A program made the position numbers and the translations under genes. The notes beneath the pieces were generated by a model. It was not told the origin of the DNA. It made no database searches and was given only the letters and a program-made list of their open reading frames with translations. A stretch of DNA of 64,000 nucleotides from an uncultured Clostridia bacterium (GTDB taxonomy: Bacteria; Bacillota; Clostridia; Christensenellales; Borkfalkiaceae): NCBI GenBank assembly GCA_949878885.1, contig CATLBN010000001.1, positions 62,001-126,000 on the forward strand, read 5' to 3'. The stretch's first letter is position 1; the number at the start of each line of letters is the position of its first letter. This document shows, piece after piece, positions 10,628-21,691 of this stretch.

Positions 10628-10700
10628 AAATTTTAGTTGAATTTGTTTGTGCGCAATATACGCGCCGTTTGAATATACTGATTAATCGGAGGGATAAATT

Positions 10701-11981
10701 ATGCTTACAAGTATTTGCGGAATAAATTGGGGCGACGAAGGAAAGGGTAGAATGGTAGACCTTCTTTCCGAAAAATTCGACGTAGTTTGCCGCTATCAGG
10801 GCGGTAACAACGCCGGACATACCGTTATAAACGAAAGGGGCAGGTTTATACTCAACTTACTGCCTTCCGGAATACTGCGCGAAAGCGTTGTTAACGTAAT
10901 GGGTCCCGGAATGGTAATAGATATAAAGCACCTCTGCGGCGAAATTGCCAAACTGCGCGAGGGCGGAATAAAAATATCCCCCGAAAATCTTAAAATATCC
11001 GACAAAGCAATTATAACAATGCCTTATAACGTTTTGCAGGACATAATGGAAGAAGACAGGCTTACAAAAGCTACGGGCAAACCCTACGGTTCTACGCGCC
11101 GCGGGATTGCGCCCGTTTATGCAGATAAGTATATGAAAAAAGCTTTCCGAATGGGCGAGCTTTTAAATACCGATATTTTATATAAACGCTTAAAGGATAT
11201 AGTCGATTGGAAAAATATGACTATAAAGGCTTACGGTTTTAATCCCGTAACGGTTGAAGAAATGATAGAATATTTTGAAACTTACGGTAAACCGCTTATA
11301 GATTATATAACCGATACGGGAATTTATTTGAACCAAGCCGATAAAGCCGGCAAAAACATTATGTTCGAAGCTCAGCTCGGCGCGCTGCGCGATATAGATT
11401 TCGGCATAGTGCCTTATACTTCTTCGTCTTCCACTATTGCGGCATATGCACCTATAGGCGCGGGCGTTCCAAATTTAAAGCTTGATAACTCAATAGGTAT
11501 AATGAAAGCTTATTCAAGCTGCGTAGGCGCAGGTCCGTTCACTTGCGAATACTTCGGCGAAAACGCGGAAAAATTGAGAGAGGCAGGCGGCGAATACGGC
11601 GCGGCTACGGGCAGACCAAGAAGGGTTGGACCCTTCGACGTTGTGGCTTCGCGTTACGGCATACGCTGTCAGGGCGCCGACGAAATTGCTCTTACAAAGT
11701 TAGACGTATTAAGCGGCTATAAAGAAATAGAAATTTGCATTCACTATCTTTTAAACGGCAAAAGAATAGACGAATTCCCGTTTACAGACGTTTTGGATAT
11801 GTGCAAACCCGTGTTTGAAAAAGTAAAAGGCTGGAATTGCGATATTTCCAAATGCAGAAAACCCCAAGATTTGCCCAAAGAAGCGCTTGAATATATCAAA
11901 CTTTTGGAAAAACTTTGCGACTGCAAAATAAAATACGTTTCCGTAGGCGCCGAGCGCGACGCTTATGTTGAAATGTTTTAA
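10701..11981 (+). CDS. purA: Adenylosuccinate synthetase
   Basis: GINWGDEGKGRMVDLL, QGGNNAGHTV, TGRPRRVGPFD. Confidence 0.96.
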   Translation: MLTSICGINWGDEGKGRMVDLLSEKFDVVCRYQGGNNAGHTVINERGRFILNLLPSGILRESVVNVMGPGMVIDIKHLCGEIAKLREGGIKISPENLKISDKAIITMPYNVLQDIMEEDRLTKATGKPYGSTRRGIAPVYADKYMKKAFRMGELLNTDILYKRLKDIVDWKNMTIKAYGFNPVTVEEMIEYFETYGKPLIDYITDTGIYLNQADKAGKNIMFEAQLGALRDIDFGIVPYTSSSSTIAAYAPIGAGVPNLKLDNSIGIMKAYSSCVGAGPFTCEYFGENAEKLREAGGEYGAATGRPRRVGPFDVVASRYGIRCQGADEIALTKLDVLSGYKEIEICIHYLLNGKRIDEFPFTDVLDMCKPVFEKVKGWNCDISKCRKPQDLPKEALEYIKLLEKLCDCKIKYVSVGAERDAYVEMF

Positions 11982-11990
11982 TGGTGGCGG

Positions 11991-12824
11991 ATGAAATTTT
12001 ATAAAATGCACGGCGCCGGCAACGATTATATATATTTCGATTGTATGCAAACCGAAATAGAAAATCCCGAAAGTCTTTCAATAAAACTTTCCGACAGGCA
12101 TTTTTCCATAGGCGGCGACGGAATAATTTTAATTTGCAAATCTGATGTTGCCGACTGTAAAATGCGTATGTTCAACGCCGACGGTTCGGAAGGTAAAATG
12201 TGCGGCAACGCAATACGCTGCGTAGGCAAGCTTATGCGCGATTTAGGCTATATAAAAGGCTTGCAGTGCAGTGTGGAAACGCTTTCGGGAATAAAGTTAC
12301 TGCAGCTTTTTACCGATGAATTCAATAAGGTAAATGCCGTAAAAGTAGATATGGGCGCGCCTGTTTTAAACGGCGAAAAAATACCCTCGGTTTTCTTGGG
12401 AGATAAAATAGTATCAAAAGAGTTAACCGTTGACGGAAAAAACTATAAAATAACGCTTGTATCTATGGGCAATCCTCATTGCGTTGTTTTTTCCGACCCA
12501 GACAGTATAGACGTTGAAGGGATTGGCTCAAAGTTTGAAAACAATGCTGCTTTTCCGGATAGAATAAATACCGAGTTTGTAAAAGTAATAGATAAAAATC
12601 ATTTAAAAATGCGCGTTTGGGAGCGCGGCAGCGGAGAAACGCTTGCTTGCGGTACGGGCGCTTGCGCAAGCGCGGTAGCCGCAGTTTTAAACGGATTTTG
12701 CGATAAAAATACGGAAATTACCGTTTCTCTCCGCGGCGGCGATTTAAAAATTTTTTACGGTGACGATACCGTGTATATGACGGGACCTGCCGAACTTGCT
12801 TTTACGGGCGACGTTAAAATTTAA
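11991..12824 (+). CDS. dapF: Diaminopimelate epimerase
   Basis: MKFYKMHGAGNDYIYFD, ADGSEGKMCGNAIRCVG, ERGSGETLACGTGACAS. Confidence 0.96.
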   Translation: MKFYKMHGAGNDYIYFDCMQTEIENPESLSIKLSDRHFSIGGDGIILICKSDVADCKMRMFNADGSEGKMCGNAIRCVGKLMRDLGYIKGLQCSVETLSGIKLLQLFTDEFNKVNAVKVDMGAPVLNGEKIPSVFLGDKIVSKELTVDGKNYKITLVSMGNPHCVVFSDPDSIDVEGIGSKFENNAAFPDRINTEFVKVIDKNHLKMRVWERGSGETLACGTGACASAVAAVLNGFCDKNTEITVSLRGGDLKIFYGDDTVYMTGPAELAFTGDVKI

Positions 12825-12831
12825 TTTACGG

Positions 12832-12866
12832 GCGCAGGTTAAAAACCTGCGCTCTTTTAATTTTTT
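12832..12866 (+). terminator. Terminator after dapF
   Basis: GCGCAGGTTaaaAACCTGCGCtcttttaattttttt. Confidence 0.75.
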
Positions 12867-12944
12867 TAATTAATTGTTTCCGCGCGTATCAAAAAATTTA
12901 ATTAAAAGTCAATTAATTTTAAATAAAATTAAGGCGGCGTACTC

Positions 12945-12973
12945 TTGCTTTTGCGCCGTCTTTATGTTATAAT
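12945..12973 (+). promoter_or_regulatory. SigA-type promoter for pyrG, overlapping a GGCGGCG/CGCCGTC dyad
   Basis: TTGCTT, 17 bp, TATAAT; dyad aaGGCGGCGtactcttgcttttgCGCCGTCttt overlaps the -35 and spacer. Confidence 0.5.
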
Positions 12974-13022
12974 ATCAAAGATTATTTTTCAGTAAACAAA
13001 AGCACATTTTTCGGAGAGTTTT

Positions 13023-14627
13023 ATGACAAAGTATATTTTTGTTACAGGCGGCGTTGTTTCGGGTTTAGGCAAGGGTATAACGGCTGCGTCGTTGGGCAGG
13101 CTTTTAAAATGCAGAGGATATAAAGTGGCTTCTCAAAAGCTTGACCCGTATATAAATATAGACCCCGGCACAATGAGCCCCTATCAGCACGGCGAAGTAT
13201 TCGTTACCGACGACGGCGCCGAAACCGACCTTGATTTGGGTCATTACGAGCGGTTTATCGACGAAAATTTAAATAAATATTCCAACCTTACAACGGGCAA
13301 GGTGTATTGGAATGTTTTAAATAAAGAGCGCAACGGGGAATATCTCGGTCAAACGGTGCAGGTAATACCGCACGTTACAAACGAGATTAAGTCGTTTATA
13401 TACAACGTCGGCAAAACCACCTCTGCAGACGTTGTAATTACCGAAATCGGCGGCACTATCGGCGATATAGAAAGTCAGCCGTTTATAGAAGCAATCCGTC
13501 AGGTTGCCAGGGAAGTAGGCAGAGATAACTGCTGCTTTATACACGTAACGCTGGTGCCGTATATTTCCGGTTCGGAAGAATTCAAATCAAAACCCACGCA
13601 GCACTCCGTTAAGGAATTGCAGGGAATGGGCATAAATCCCGATATCATTATTGCGCGCGTAGACGCGCCTATGCCTGCCGACGTCCGCGCCAAAATCGCA
13701 ATGTTCTGTAACGTGGAACCCGAGTGCTGTATAGAAAATATGACGCTTCCCGTTTTGTACAGCTGTCCTATAATGCTGGAAGACAGCAATTTTTCCGAAA
13801 TAGTGTGCAAACGGCTTAAATTAGACCCCCGCGTTATAGATTTAACCGAATGGAATAAAATGCTGGGAAGAATAGCGGCGCGCGACAAAAACGTTAAAAT
13901 CGCACTCTGCGGCAAATACGTTCAGCTTCACGACGCATATTTATCAGTTGCCGAAGCTTTGGCGCACGCAGGTTACGAAAATTACGCAAAAGTAGAAATA
14001 AAGTGGGTTGATACCGAAGAACTTACGCGTGAAAATTATAAAAAGATTTTAAAAGATGCCGACGGCATAATTGTTCCGGGCGGCTTCGGTACGCGCGGAG
14101 TAGAAGGAATGATACTTTGCGCAGAGTATGCCAGAGTAAACAATGTGCCTTATTTCGGCATATGTTTAGGTATGCAAACGGCGGTAATTGAGTATGCAAG
14201 AAACGTATTAAAGTACTCCGACGCGCATTCTTCCGAATTCAATCCCGATTCCAAGCACTGCGTAATAGATTTAATGCCCGACCAATACGGAGTTAAAATG
14301 GGCGGCACTATGCGTTTGGGCGCATATCCTTGCAAAGTAATCGGTCCTATAATGAAAGAGTCTTACGGCGAAAACGAAATTTCCGAACGTCATCGCCACA
14401 GATACGAATTTAACAACGATTTCAGGGACGAAATTCAAGCTAAGGGAATGGTAATAGCGGGCACTTCGCCCGACGGTTCGCTTGTGGAAGCGGTGGAAAT
14501 TCCGGCTAACGACTTTTATATAGGCGTTCAGTTCCATCCAGAATTCAAATCCCGTCCGCAGGCGGCGCACCCCGTTTTCAGAGAATTTATCAAACACGCC
14601 GTAAAATACCGCGCGTCAAAAAAATAA
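13023..14627 (+). CDS. pyrG: CTP synthase
   Basis: [29 protein letters not shown]; glutamine amidotransferase GICLGMQ and HPEF. Confidence 0.97.
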   Translation: MTKYIFVTGGVVSGLGKGITAASLGRLLKCRGYKVASQKLDPYINIDPGTMSPYQHGEVFVTDDGAETDLDLGHYERFIDENLNKYSNLTTGKVYWNVLNKERNGEYLGQTVQVIPHVTNEIKSFIYNVGKTTSADVVITEIGGTIGDIESQPFIEAIRQVAREVGRDNCCFIHVTLVPYISGSEEFKSKPTQHSVKELQGMGINPDIIIARVDAPMPADVRAKIAMFCNVEPECCIENMTLPVLYSCPIMLEDSNFSEIVCKRLKLDPRVIDLTEWNKMLGRIAARDKNVKIALCGKYVQLHDAYLSVAEALAHAGYENYAKVEIKWVDTEELTRENYKKILKDADGIIVPGGFGTRGVEGMILCAEYARVNNVPYFGICLGMQTAVIEYARNVLKYSDAHSSEFNPDSKHCVIDLMPDQYGVKMGGTMRLGAYPCKVIGPIMKESYGENEISERHRHRYEFNNDFRDEIQAKGMVIAGTSPDGSLVEAVEIPANDFYIGVQFHPEFKSRPQAAHPVFREFIKHAVKYRASKK

Positions 14628-14639
14628 AGGGGATAAAAT

Positions 14640-15824
14640 ATGAATTTCAATCTTAATTTTAACAATATAGCGGAAAGCTATCTGTTTGCGGAAGTTGATT
14701 CAAGAGTTGCAAAATATTCGGCAGAGCATCCCGATAAACAGGTGTTAAAGCTTGGTATAGGCGACGTAACGCTGCCCCTCGCGCCCGAAGTTATAAAGGC
14801 GCTGCATTCGGCCGTTGACGAAATGTCAAAAAAAGAAACGTTTAAAGGCTACGGTCCTTACAAAGGGTACGAATTTTTAAGAAAAAGTATTTCAGGCTAT
14901 TATAAGAGATTGGGTGTATCGTTGGAATTGGACGAAATTTTTGTTTCCGACGGCGCCAAATCCGACTTGGGCAATATACTTGATATATTTTCAGAGAAAA
15001 ACGTCGTACTTGTTCCCGATCCCGTATATCCCGTATATGTAGATACAAATTTAATGGCAGGAAGAAAGGTAATATATTCGGAAGCAACCGAAGCCAACGG
15101 CTTTTTGCCTATGCCCGATTACGGTGTTGACTGCGATATAATATATATATGTTCTCCCAACAACCCCACAGGCGCCGCATACGATAAAGCAGGTCTTAAA
15201 AAGTGGGTAGACTACGCATTGGCGAAAAACGCGGTTATTTTATACGATGCTGCGTACGAAAGTTTTATAGAAGATAATACTCTCGCCCGCTCTGTTTACG
15301 AAGTGGAAGGCGCCGAAAAATGCGCAATAGAATTTTGTTCGTTTTCCAAAACCGCGGGATTTACAGGTACGCGCTGCGGATACACGGTTATACCCCGCGC
15401 AATAGAAAAAGAAGGCGTTAACGCAAACAGAACTTGGTTTAGGCGTCAGGCAACAAAATTCAACGGCGTGCCTTACATAGTGCAAAAGGGTGCGGCGGCT
15501 GTGTTTACCGAACAAGGTCAAAAACAGATAAACGAAAATTTAGCTTATTACAAGGCAAACGCCAAACTCATAGCGGAGTGTATGGACCAACTCGGTATTT
15601 GGTACACGGGCGGCAAAAATTCTCCCTATATTTGGCTTAAATGTCCCAAAGGTATGGGCAGTTGGGAGTTTTTCGATTATCTGCTTGAAAACGCGCAGGT
15701 AGTAGGCACACCGGGCGCAGGTTTCGGCAAAAACGGCGAAGGATATTTCAGACTTACAGCCTTCGGCAGCCGAGAAGTAACGGAAGAAGCGGTAAAACGC
15801 ATAAAAAAAATACTTAGTAAATAA
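14640..15824 (+). CDS. dapL: LL-diaminopimelate aminotransferase
   Basis: LGIGDVTLPLAPEV, GYGPYKGYEFLR, CSPNNPTGAAYD, FSKTAGFTGTRCGYTV. Confidence 0.93.
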   Translation: MNFNLNFNNIAESYLFAEVDSRVAKYSAEHPDKQVLKLGIGDVTLPLAPEVIKALHSAVDEMSKKETFKGYGPYKGYEFLRKSISGYYKRLGVSLELDEIFVSDGAKSDLGNILDIFSEKNVVLVPDPVYPVYVDTNLMAGRKVIYSEATEANGFLPMPDYGVDCDIIYICSPNNPTGAAYDKAGLKKWVDYALAKNAVILYDAAYESFIEDNTLARSVYEVEGAEKCAIEFCSFSKTAGFTGTRCGYTVIPRAIEKEGVNANRTWFRRQATKFNGVPYIVQKGAAAVFTEQGQKQINENLAYYKANAKLIAECMDQLGIWYTGGKNSPYIWLKCPKGMGSWEFFDYLLENAQVVGTPGAGFGKNGEGYFRLTAFGSREVTEEAVKRIKKILSK

Positions 15825-15833
15825 ACTATTACG

Positions 15834-17342
15834 ATGAATAAAACGTTAAACAACGAACGCGGCGCGGGGATACTTTGTCATATATCCTCGCTTCCCGGAA
15901 AATACGGAATAGGCACGCTTGGAAAAAGCGCATACGAGTTTGCGGATTTTTTAAAAAGTTCGCACGTAAAATATTGGCAGATATTGCCTCTTGCGCAAAC
16001 AAGTTACGGGGACAGTCCTTATCAGTCTGTTTGCTGCAATTCAGGCAATCCGTACTTTATAGACCCGCAATTACTTATGGAAGACGGGCTTTTGGACGAG
16101 GACGAAGTTAAAAGCTGCGAAATGCCTTCAGGCAGCGTAGATTACGGCGCGCTTTATAAACAGCGGCACGGCGTACTTAGAGTTGCTTATGCCAGATTTA
16201 ATGTTAAAGACCCCGAGTTCGAAGAATTTGTACAAAGCGGCGAATATGAAGATTACGCACTTTTTATGTCGCTTAAAAGCAGATACGCCGGAACGTTTGA
16301 CACTTTTCCCGAAAGTTATAAATACGGCGATAATCTTGCTTTAAAAGAATTTAAAAATACAGTTTACAAAAGCGATTATTTATATTGGCTTTTTATTCAG
16401 TTTGTATTTAAAAAGCAATGGAACAAATTAAAACGTTACGTAAATTCTTTGGGCATAAAAATAATAGGCGATTTGCCGCTGTATGTAGCGTACGATTCGT
16501 CTGACGTTTGGGCGCGTCCCGAACTGTTTTTGCTTGACAGAGAGCTTAAACCCACCAAGGTTGCCGGAGTTCCTCCCGATTATTTTTCAAAAACGGGTCA
16601 GCTTTGGGGCAATCCGCTGTATAATTGGAACGTTATGGCGGAAGACAATTACGAATGGTGGATAAAACGCATAAAAAAAGCCTGCGAATTTTACGATGTT
16701 ATTCGTTTAGACCATTTCCGCGGATTTGACAGATATTATGCAATTCCAGCCGAAAACGAAACGGCGGAAGGCGGAGAATGGTTAGACGGTCCAAAAGCAA
16801 AATTGTTTTTTGAAATTAAAAAGCGTTTGGGCAATATAGAAATGATTGCCGAAGACTTAGGTATTATTGATTCGGGAGTTGAAAAACTGCGCGCCGCAAC
16901 CGGTTATCCCGGTATGAAAGTTGTGCTTTTTGCGTTTGACGGAAAATCTACCAACGCTTATCTTCCGCACAATATGGGCGTTAATTCAGTTGCCTATACG
17001 GGCACGCACGACAACGCTACTTCGCTTGGACTTTTAAACAGAATGACAGACCAACAGTTTAAAGTTTTTAAACGGAGGCTTCGCGCGGAACTTAAAAAAC
17101 AGAACATAGTGCATCCGTTTGCAACAAGAGAGGAAGCGGCGCGTGCGCTTACCGTTTGCGTGCTTGCATCGCCTGCGCGTTTGGCAATAATACCCGTTCA
17201 GGATTTGCTTGGTTTGGGCGACGAGGCAAGAATGAATATCCCTTCTACATTGGGGCAGAATTGGAAATTTCGTTTAACGGAAATTCCGTCGCGTTTTCAT
17301 TGCGCGGTGCTGCGTAAAATAATCAAAGAGTATAATAGATAA
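15834..17342 (+). CDS. malQ: 4-alpha-glucanotransferase (GH77)
   Basis: HISSLPGKYGIGTLG, KYWQILPLAQTSYGDSPYQS, IRLDHFRGFDRYYAIPA, AYTGTHDNATSLG. Confidence 0.96.
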   Translation: MNKTLNNERGAGILCHISSLPGKYGIGTLGKSAYEFADFLKSSHVKYWQILPLAQTSYGDSPYQSVCCNSGNPYFIDPQLLMEDGLLDEDEVKSCEMPSGSVDYGALYKQRHGVLRVAYARFNVKDPEFEEFVQSGEYEDYALFMSLKSRYAGTFDTFPESYKYGDNLALKEFKNTVYKSDYLYWLFIQFVFKKQWNKLKRYVNSLGIKIIGDLPLYVAYDSSDVWARPELFLLDRELKPTKVAGVPPDYFSKTGQLWGNPLYNWNVMAEDNYEWWIKRIKKACEFYDVIRLDHFRGFDRYYAIPAENETAEGGEWLDGPKAKLFFEIKKRLGNIEMIAEDLGIIDSGVEKLRAATGYPGMKVVLFAFDGKSTNAYLPHNMGVNSVAYTGTHDNATSLGLLNRMTDQQFKVFKRRLRAELKKQNIVHPFATREEAARALTVCVLASPARLAIIPVQDLLGLGDEARMNIPSTLGQNWKFRLTEIPSRFHCAVLRKIIKEYNR

Positions 17343-17353
17343 AACGTAAATAA

Positions 17354-17394
17354 AAAATCCGCCGAAACATTGCTTAGGTTTCGGCGGATTTTTT
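17354..17394. terminator. Bidirectional terminator between convergent malQ and spoIIE
   Basis: aaAATCCGCCGAAACattgcttagGTTTCGGCGGATTtttt. Confidence 0.85.
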
Positions 17395-17400
17395 ATTGTT

Positions 17401-19671
17401 TTAATCGTTTTCGAAAATTCTTGTGCAAAGCACCGTCATATCGTCGTTTACAACGTGTCCTGCTTTATCCAATGCGCCGGCAAGAATTTTATCGGCAAGA
17501 TTTTGCGGATTAAGCGGCTTAAATCCCTGTAAAAATTCATACAGGTCGGTAGCGGAAGGAAATGCGGAAGTTATTCCGTCGCTCATAAATACCACAATAT
17601 CGCCGGCTTCCAGCTTTTCCGTGCAAACGGTGGGGCGCAGATTTTCGAGTATGCCCATAGGCAGCGATGTGCTTTCTAAAATTTTTATTTCTCCCTCGCG
17701 CATAATTATTCCTGCGGGCGAACCTATTTTTACAAAATCTGCTCTGCCCGTTTCAAGATTTACCGCCGCAATATCTATGCAGGTAAACCGTTCGTCGCGG
17801 TTAAAAGACAGCAACTTGTTTATAGTGTTCAATACGTTGTCTTCAGGCATTTCGGCGCGGTAAAACGCTTCTATAAGCGATATTGCCGCTTCCGAAATTT
17901 TGCGCGCGTATTCGCCGCTTCCCATTCCGTCGGATAAAGCCATAAGAAAAGCCCCGTCGTTTATTCTTATAACGGAGTGGGTGTCCCCCGAAACTTTTTC
18001 ACCGCTTTTTATTGCGTAAGCAACTCCGAAGCCTGCGTCTAATCTTGGCGGAGCGCCGAATATCAAACAGCTTTTTTGACTGTCGTAATCTATTTTATCT
18101 TTTAAAACGTATCTGCGTTTAAGCTTCTCCGAAATTACCGCAGACATAGCTTTAACGTTTGCTTTCCCTACCGTAACCGCGCTTATGCGGTTGCCGTTTT
18201 CGCCGTCTATATAAAGTTCTGGGCACGAAATACCGTGTGCGGACAGCGCTTTCTTTACGCTTGCCGCCGCTTCGGAAAACCCTTCGCGCTTTGCAGACAG
18301 TTCTACGGCGCAGCTTTTCATAACTTCGGCAATTCCGCGCGCCTGTTCCGCAAGCAGTTTTCTTCCCGATTTGGCGTTTTCCGTTTCAGTCATATATCTT
18401 CGGTACTCTGCAAGCATTATGTTCAGTTCGGAAAGTACGTCGGCAGGTCTGGAACAGTTAACGGTCATTTCCGAAGGCAGGTCAATTAAATTGACTTTAC
18501 CCTTGATTGCGCCGGAGTCTATAAGTTTAGCAAAGCCCGTATAAACGTTGGTATGTGCGCACCGTTTTTGCCGTTCGCAGTTTTTGCAGCATTTTATCTG
18601 TAAATCTCTAAGCATTCCTGCGCGGGCGCCGTCGTCGTTTACGTTTTCGTCAAGCGCCATAAACGCGCATTCTATTTCACGGAACACTTCGGAAATCCTA
18701 TAAAGCTTTTCGCCCGTCTGTCTTCTGCTTCTTATAACCGCCGTTTCAGGCAGAACGTCGCAAACCAAAAGCCTTCTTTTAATGTTTTCGTACGTTTCGT
18801 TTTTAGGTAAAGACGGCAGTATAAAAGCAGTAAACAGCAGTAGGGAGTAAGCAGCAATAAGCGGTACGGCGCAGTTAAAACATTTGTCCAAATACATATA
18901 TGCCGCCGTTAAAAGGGCAGTAACACCGCTTGCCGCGGCTCTGCCTGCGTTTATAAATACAAGCGCCGCGGTGCAAATTATTATAAGCGCCGTAACGGGT
19001 TTTAAGTCAAGTCCGGCAACGGCGGGGGGGAGCGAAATAACAAGCGCGGCAATCAGCGCCGCGGGCGAGCGCATAAGTTTAACCGAAAAGGCAACTGCAA
19101 GCGCGGCAAAGCACAGATAAAAGGCTTTGCTTATAAGCGAATACATACCGGCTCCGCATACGGCGTAGGTAACCGCTATGCACACAAGTTCGTCCTCTTT
19201 TAACCGGCAGCGCTGCAACTTAAACAACAAAGCGTACACCGTTTTAAAACTGAAAAATCCGAATATTAAAATAACAGCAGCGGCTATTGCGCGCAATGCG
19301 TATTCGTTGGAAATAATAAGCTCGTTTGCGCCCAGCCAAGGAGCAAAAACAACGTACGGCGCAAGCGCAATTAAGCAGTAAATTATAATTTCGAATTTTA
19401 TTTTTCTTTTAAATCTGCGGTATAAAAATACTATTAATGCAAAAAAAGCTGCTTGAACAATGCTTAAAATACTTAAAATATAATTTAAATCTACAACAGA
19501 AGCAATCGCAAAAGCTAAGGGCGTAACAATAATATTGGTTCCGCACAGCAGCATAGAAACCATAATTCCCAAAGAAAGAGGAACTCCCTTTAATGCGCAG
19601 TTTGCAAAAACAAGACATAGCGCGTATATAACGTACATCATTACGCTTTTAACGTTTATTTTTAACGGCAT
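17401..19671 (-). CDS. spoIIE: Stage II sporulation protein E (multi-TM PP2C phosphatase)
   Basis: N-terminal multi-TM region, C-terminal PP2C-type: ALSDGMGSGEYARKISEAAISLIEAFY, DIVVFMSDGITSAFP. Confidence 0.9.
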   Translation of the reverse strand: MPLKINVKSVMMYVIYALCLVFANCALKGVPLSLGIMVSMLLCGTNIIVTPLAFAIASVVDLNYILSILSIVQAAFFALIVFLYRRFKRKIKFEIIIYCLIALAPYVVFAPWLGANELIISNEYALRAIAAAVILIFGFFSFKTVYALLFKLQRCRLKEDELVCIAVTYAVCGAGMYSLISKAFYLCFAALAVAFSVKLMRSPAALIAALVISLPPAVAGLDLKPVTALIIICTAALVFINAGRAAASGVTALLTAAYMYLDKCFNCAVPLIAAYSLLLFTAFILPSLPKNETYENIKRRLLVCDVLPETAVIRSRRQTGEKLYRISEVFREIECAFMALDENVNDDGARAGMLRDLQIKCCKNCERQKRCAHTNVYTGFAKLIDSGAIKGKVNLIDLPSEMTVNCSRPADVLSELNIMLAEYRRYMTETENAKSGRKLLAEQARGIAEVMKSCAVELSAKREGFSEAAASVKKALSAHGISCPELYIDGENGNRISAVTVGKANVKAMSAVISEKLKRRYVLKDKIDYDSQKSCLIFGAPPRLDAGFGVAYAIKSGEKVSGDTHSVIRINDGAFLMALSDGMGSGEYARKISEAAISLIEAFYRAEMPEDNVLNTINKLLSFNRDERFTCIDIAAVNLETGRADFVKIGSPAGIIMREGEIKILESTSLPMGILENLRPTVCTEKLEAGDIVVFMSDGITSAFPSATDLYEFLQGFKPLNPQNLADKILAGALDKAGHVVNDDMTVLCTRIFEND

Positions 19672-19744
19672 AGCTTAATTTTATTACTTAATTAATTAAA
19701 TAATTTGTCTTTTAACCGCGTTTAATGTAGTTTTATACACTATA

Positions 19745-19775
19745 AAAAATCCGCCGATTAGCATTTCGGCGGATT
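19745..19775 (-). terminator. Terminator after mnmG (minus strand)
   Basis: AAATCCGCCGAttagcatTTCGGCGGATTT, with a T tract on the minus strand. Confidence 0.75.
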
Positions 19776-19780
19776 TACGT

Positions 19781-21658
19781 TTAATTTTTTTTGTTTGCGG
19801 CAAGCCAAACCATAAGCACCGTTACGTCTGCAGGGTTAACTCCCGAAATTCTTCCTGCTTGACCTAATGTCAACGGGCGTACCCTATTAAGCTTTTCGCG
19901 TGCTTCAAGCCTGAGTCCGCTTATTGTATTATAGTCGGTGCCGGCAGGCAGTTTTTTTTCTTCAAGTTTTTTAAAACGCTCTATCTGCATAGCGTTTTTG
20001 TTTAAATAGCCTTCGTACTTTACGGTTGCTTCACAGGTTTTTACAACGCTTAACGGCTTGTCTTTAAGTATATCGAAATAATTTAAAATATCCGAAATTT
20101 TTGCGCCTCGGCGAATTAAATCCGCATAAGTTACTGCATTTACACCCCCGCATATGCCGTACTTTTGCATAAATTCTGCGCTTTTTTGTGCGTTTGCCCT
20201 GCAATTTAAAGCGGCGATTATTTCTTCGAAAAACTGTTTTCTTCTCTCAAATGCGCACGCTCGTTCTTTTGTATAAAGTGCGGTGTCCGCTATCTTGGGC
20301 GTAAGTCTGAAATCGGCGGTATCCTGTCTTAATGCAATGGCGTATTCCGCGCGCGAGGTCATCATTCTGTATGGTTCTTCGGTTCCCTTGGTTACAAGGT
20401 CGTCAATAAGTACCCCAATATACGCTTCGTGCCTTCCGAGTATCAGCGGAGGTTTCCCTGTAATTTTAAAAGCCGCGTTAATACCTGCAATAAGCCCCTG
20501 CGCGGCGGCTTCCTCGTAGCCTGAAGTGCCGTTAATCTGACCTGCGGTATATAGATTTTCAACTTTTTTAAATTCCAAAGTCGGCAGTATATCCAATGTA
20601 TCTATGCAATCGTATTCAATGGCGTAAGCGTACCGCATAATTTCGCAGTTTTCAAGCCCTTCAACCGTTCTGTACATTTGCTTTTGCACGTCGTGCGGCA
20701 TAGAGGAAGAAAGCCCTTGAACGTAAATTTCGTCGGTGTCGGCACCCTCGGGTTCAAGAAAAATTTGATGCCGTTCTTTATCTTTAAATCTTACTACTTT
20801 TGTTTCTATCGAAGGACAGTATCGCGGACCTGCCGAAGTTATGTCGCCGTTATAAAGGGGAGAGCGGTCTAAATTACTTAAAATTGCTTCGTGGGTTTGC
20901 GCGTTGGTGTAGGTAATATAACAGCTGCACTTGTTTTCGGTTTTGCCTTCCGTCGTAAAAGAGAACGGCGGAACGTCGGTTTCTCCGTTTTGCTTAATGC
21001 ATTTTTCAAAATTTACGGTTCTGCCGTCAAGCCTTGCGGGCGTGCCCGTTTTAAATCTGCGTATGCAAAAACCGAGTTTTATCAAACTTTCGGTAAGTTC
21101 GGTTGCGGCGGCAAATCCGCTTGGACCGCTCTTTTGTCTGTGTTCCCCCGTAACCGTTTCCGCATTCAAATAAACGCCTGTTGCAACAATAACTGCTTTT
21201 GCAAAAAATACTCCGCCGTAGGTTGTTTCAAATCCCGTAACTTTTCCGTTTTCGGTAAGTATTTGTTTGCATTCCCCCTGTACTATATGCAAGTTATCCG
21301 TATTTTCAAGCGTTTTTTTCATTTCGCGGTGATACGCGTTTTTATCGCACTGACAGCGCAGAGATTGCACTGCTTCGCCCTTGCCTTCGTTAAGCATTCT
21401 TATTTGCAAACAAGTTTTGTCGGCATTTTTTGCCATTTCACCGCCAAGCGCGTCTATTTCGCGCACTAAGTGTCCTTTTGCGGTTCCGCCTATAGAGGGA
21501 TTGCAAGCCATAAAAGCTATGCTGTCTAAATTTAAAGTCAGCATAACCGTATTAAGCCCCAGCCTTGCCGAAGCCAGCGCGGCTTCGCAGCCCGCATGTC
21601 CCGCGCCTATTACGGCAACGTCGAATTGTCCTTCTGTAAACGTAGTCATTTTTTTCAA
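19781..21658 (-). CDS. mnmG: tRNA uridine-5-carboxymethylaminomethyl modification enzyme MnmG/GidA
   Basis: FDVAVIGAGHAGCEAALASARLG, CNPSIGGTAKGHLVREIDALGG, GQINGTSGYEEAAAQGLIAG. Confidence 0.97.
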   Translation of the reverse strand: MKKMTTFTEGQFDVAVIGAGHAGCEAALASARLGLNTVMLTLNLDSIAFMACNPSIGGTAKGHLVREIDALGGEMAKNADKTCLQIRMLNEGKGEAVQSLRCQCDKNAYHREMKKTLENTDNLHIVQGECKQILTENGKVTGFETTYGGVFFAKAVIVATGVYLNAETVTGEHRQKSGPSGFAAATELTESLIKLGFCIRRFKTGTPARLDGRTVNFEKCIKQNGETDVPPFSFTTEGKTENKCSCYITYTNAQTHEAILSNLDRSPLYNGDITSAGPRYCPSIETKVVRFKDKERHQIFLEPEGADTDEIYVQGLSSSMPHDVQKQMYRTVEGLENCEIMRYAYAIEYDCIDTLDILPTLEFKKVENLYTAGQINGTSGYEEAAAQGLIAGINAAFKITGKPPLILGRHEAYIGVLIDDLVTKGTEEPYRMMTSRAEYAIALRQDTADFRLTPKIADTALYTKERACAFERRKQFFEEIIAALNCRANAQKSAEFMQKYGICGGVNAVTYADLIRRGAKISDILNYFDILKDKPLSVVKTCEATVKYEGYLNKNAMQIERFKKLEEKKLPAGTDYNTISGLRLEAREKLNRVRPLTLGQAGRISGVNPADVTVLMVWLAANKKN

Positions 21659-21691
21659 AAATTATGCCCGATTTCTCGGGCGGTTTAAATT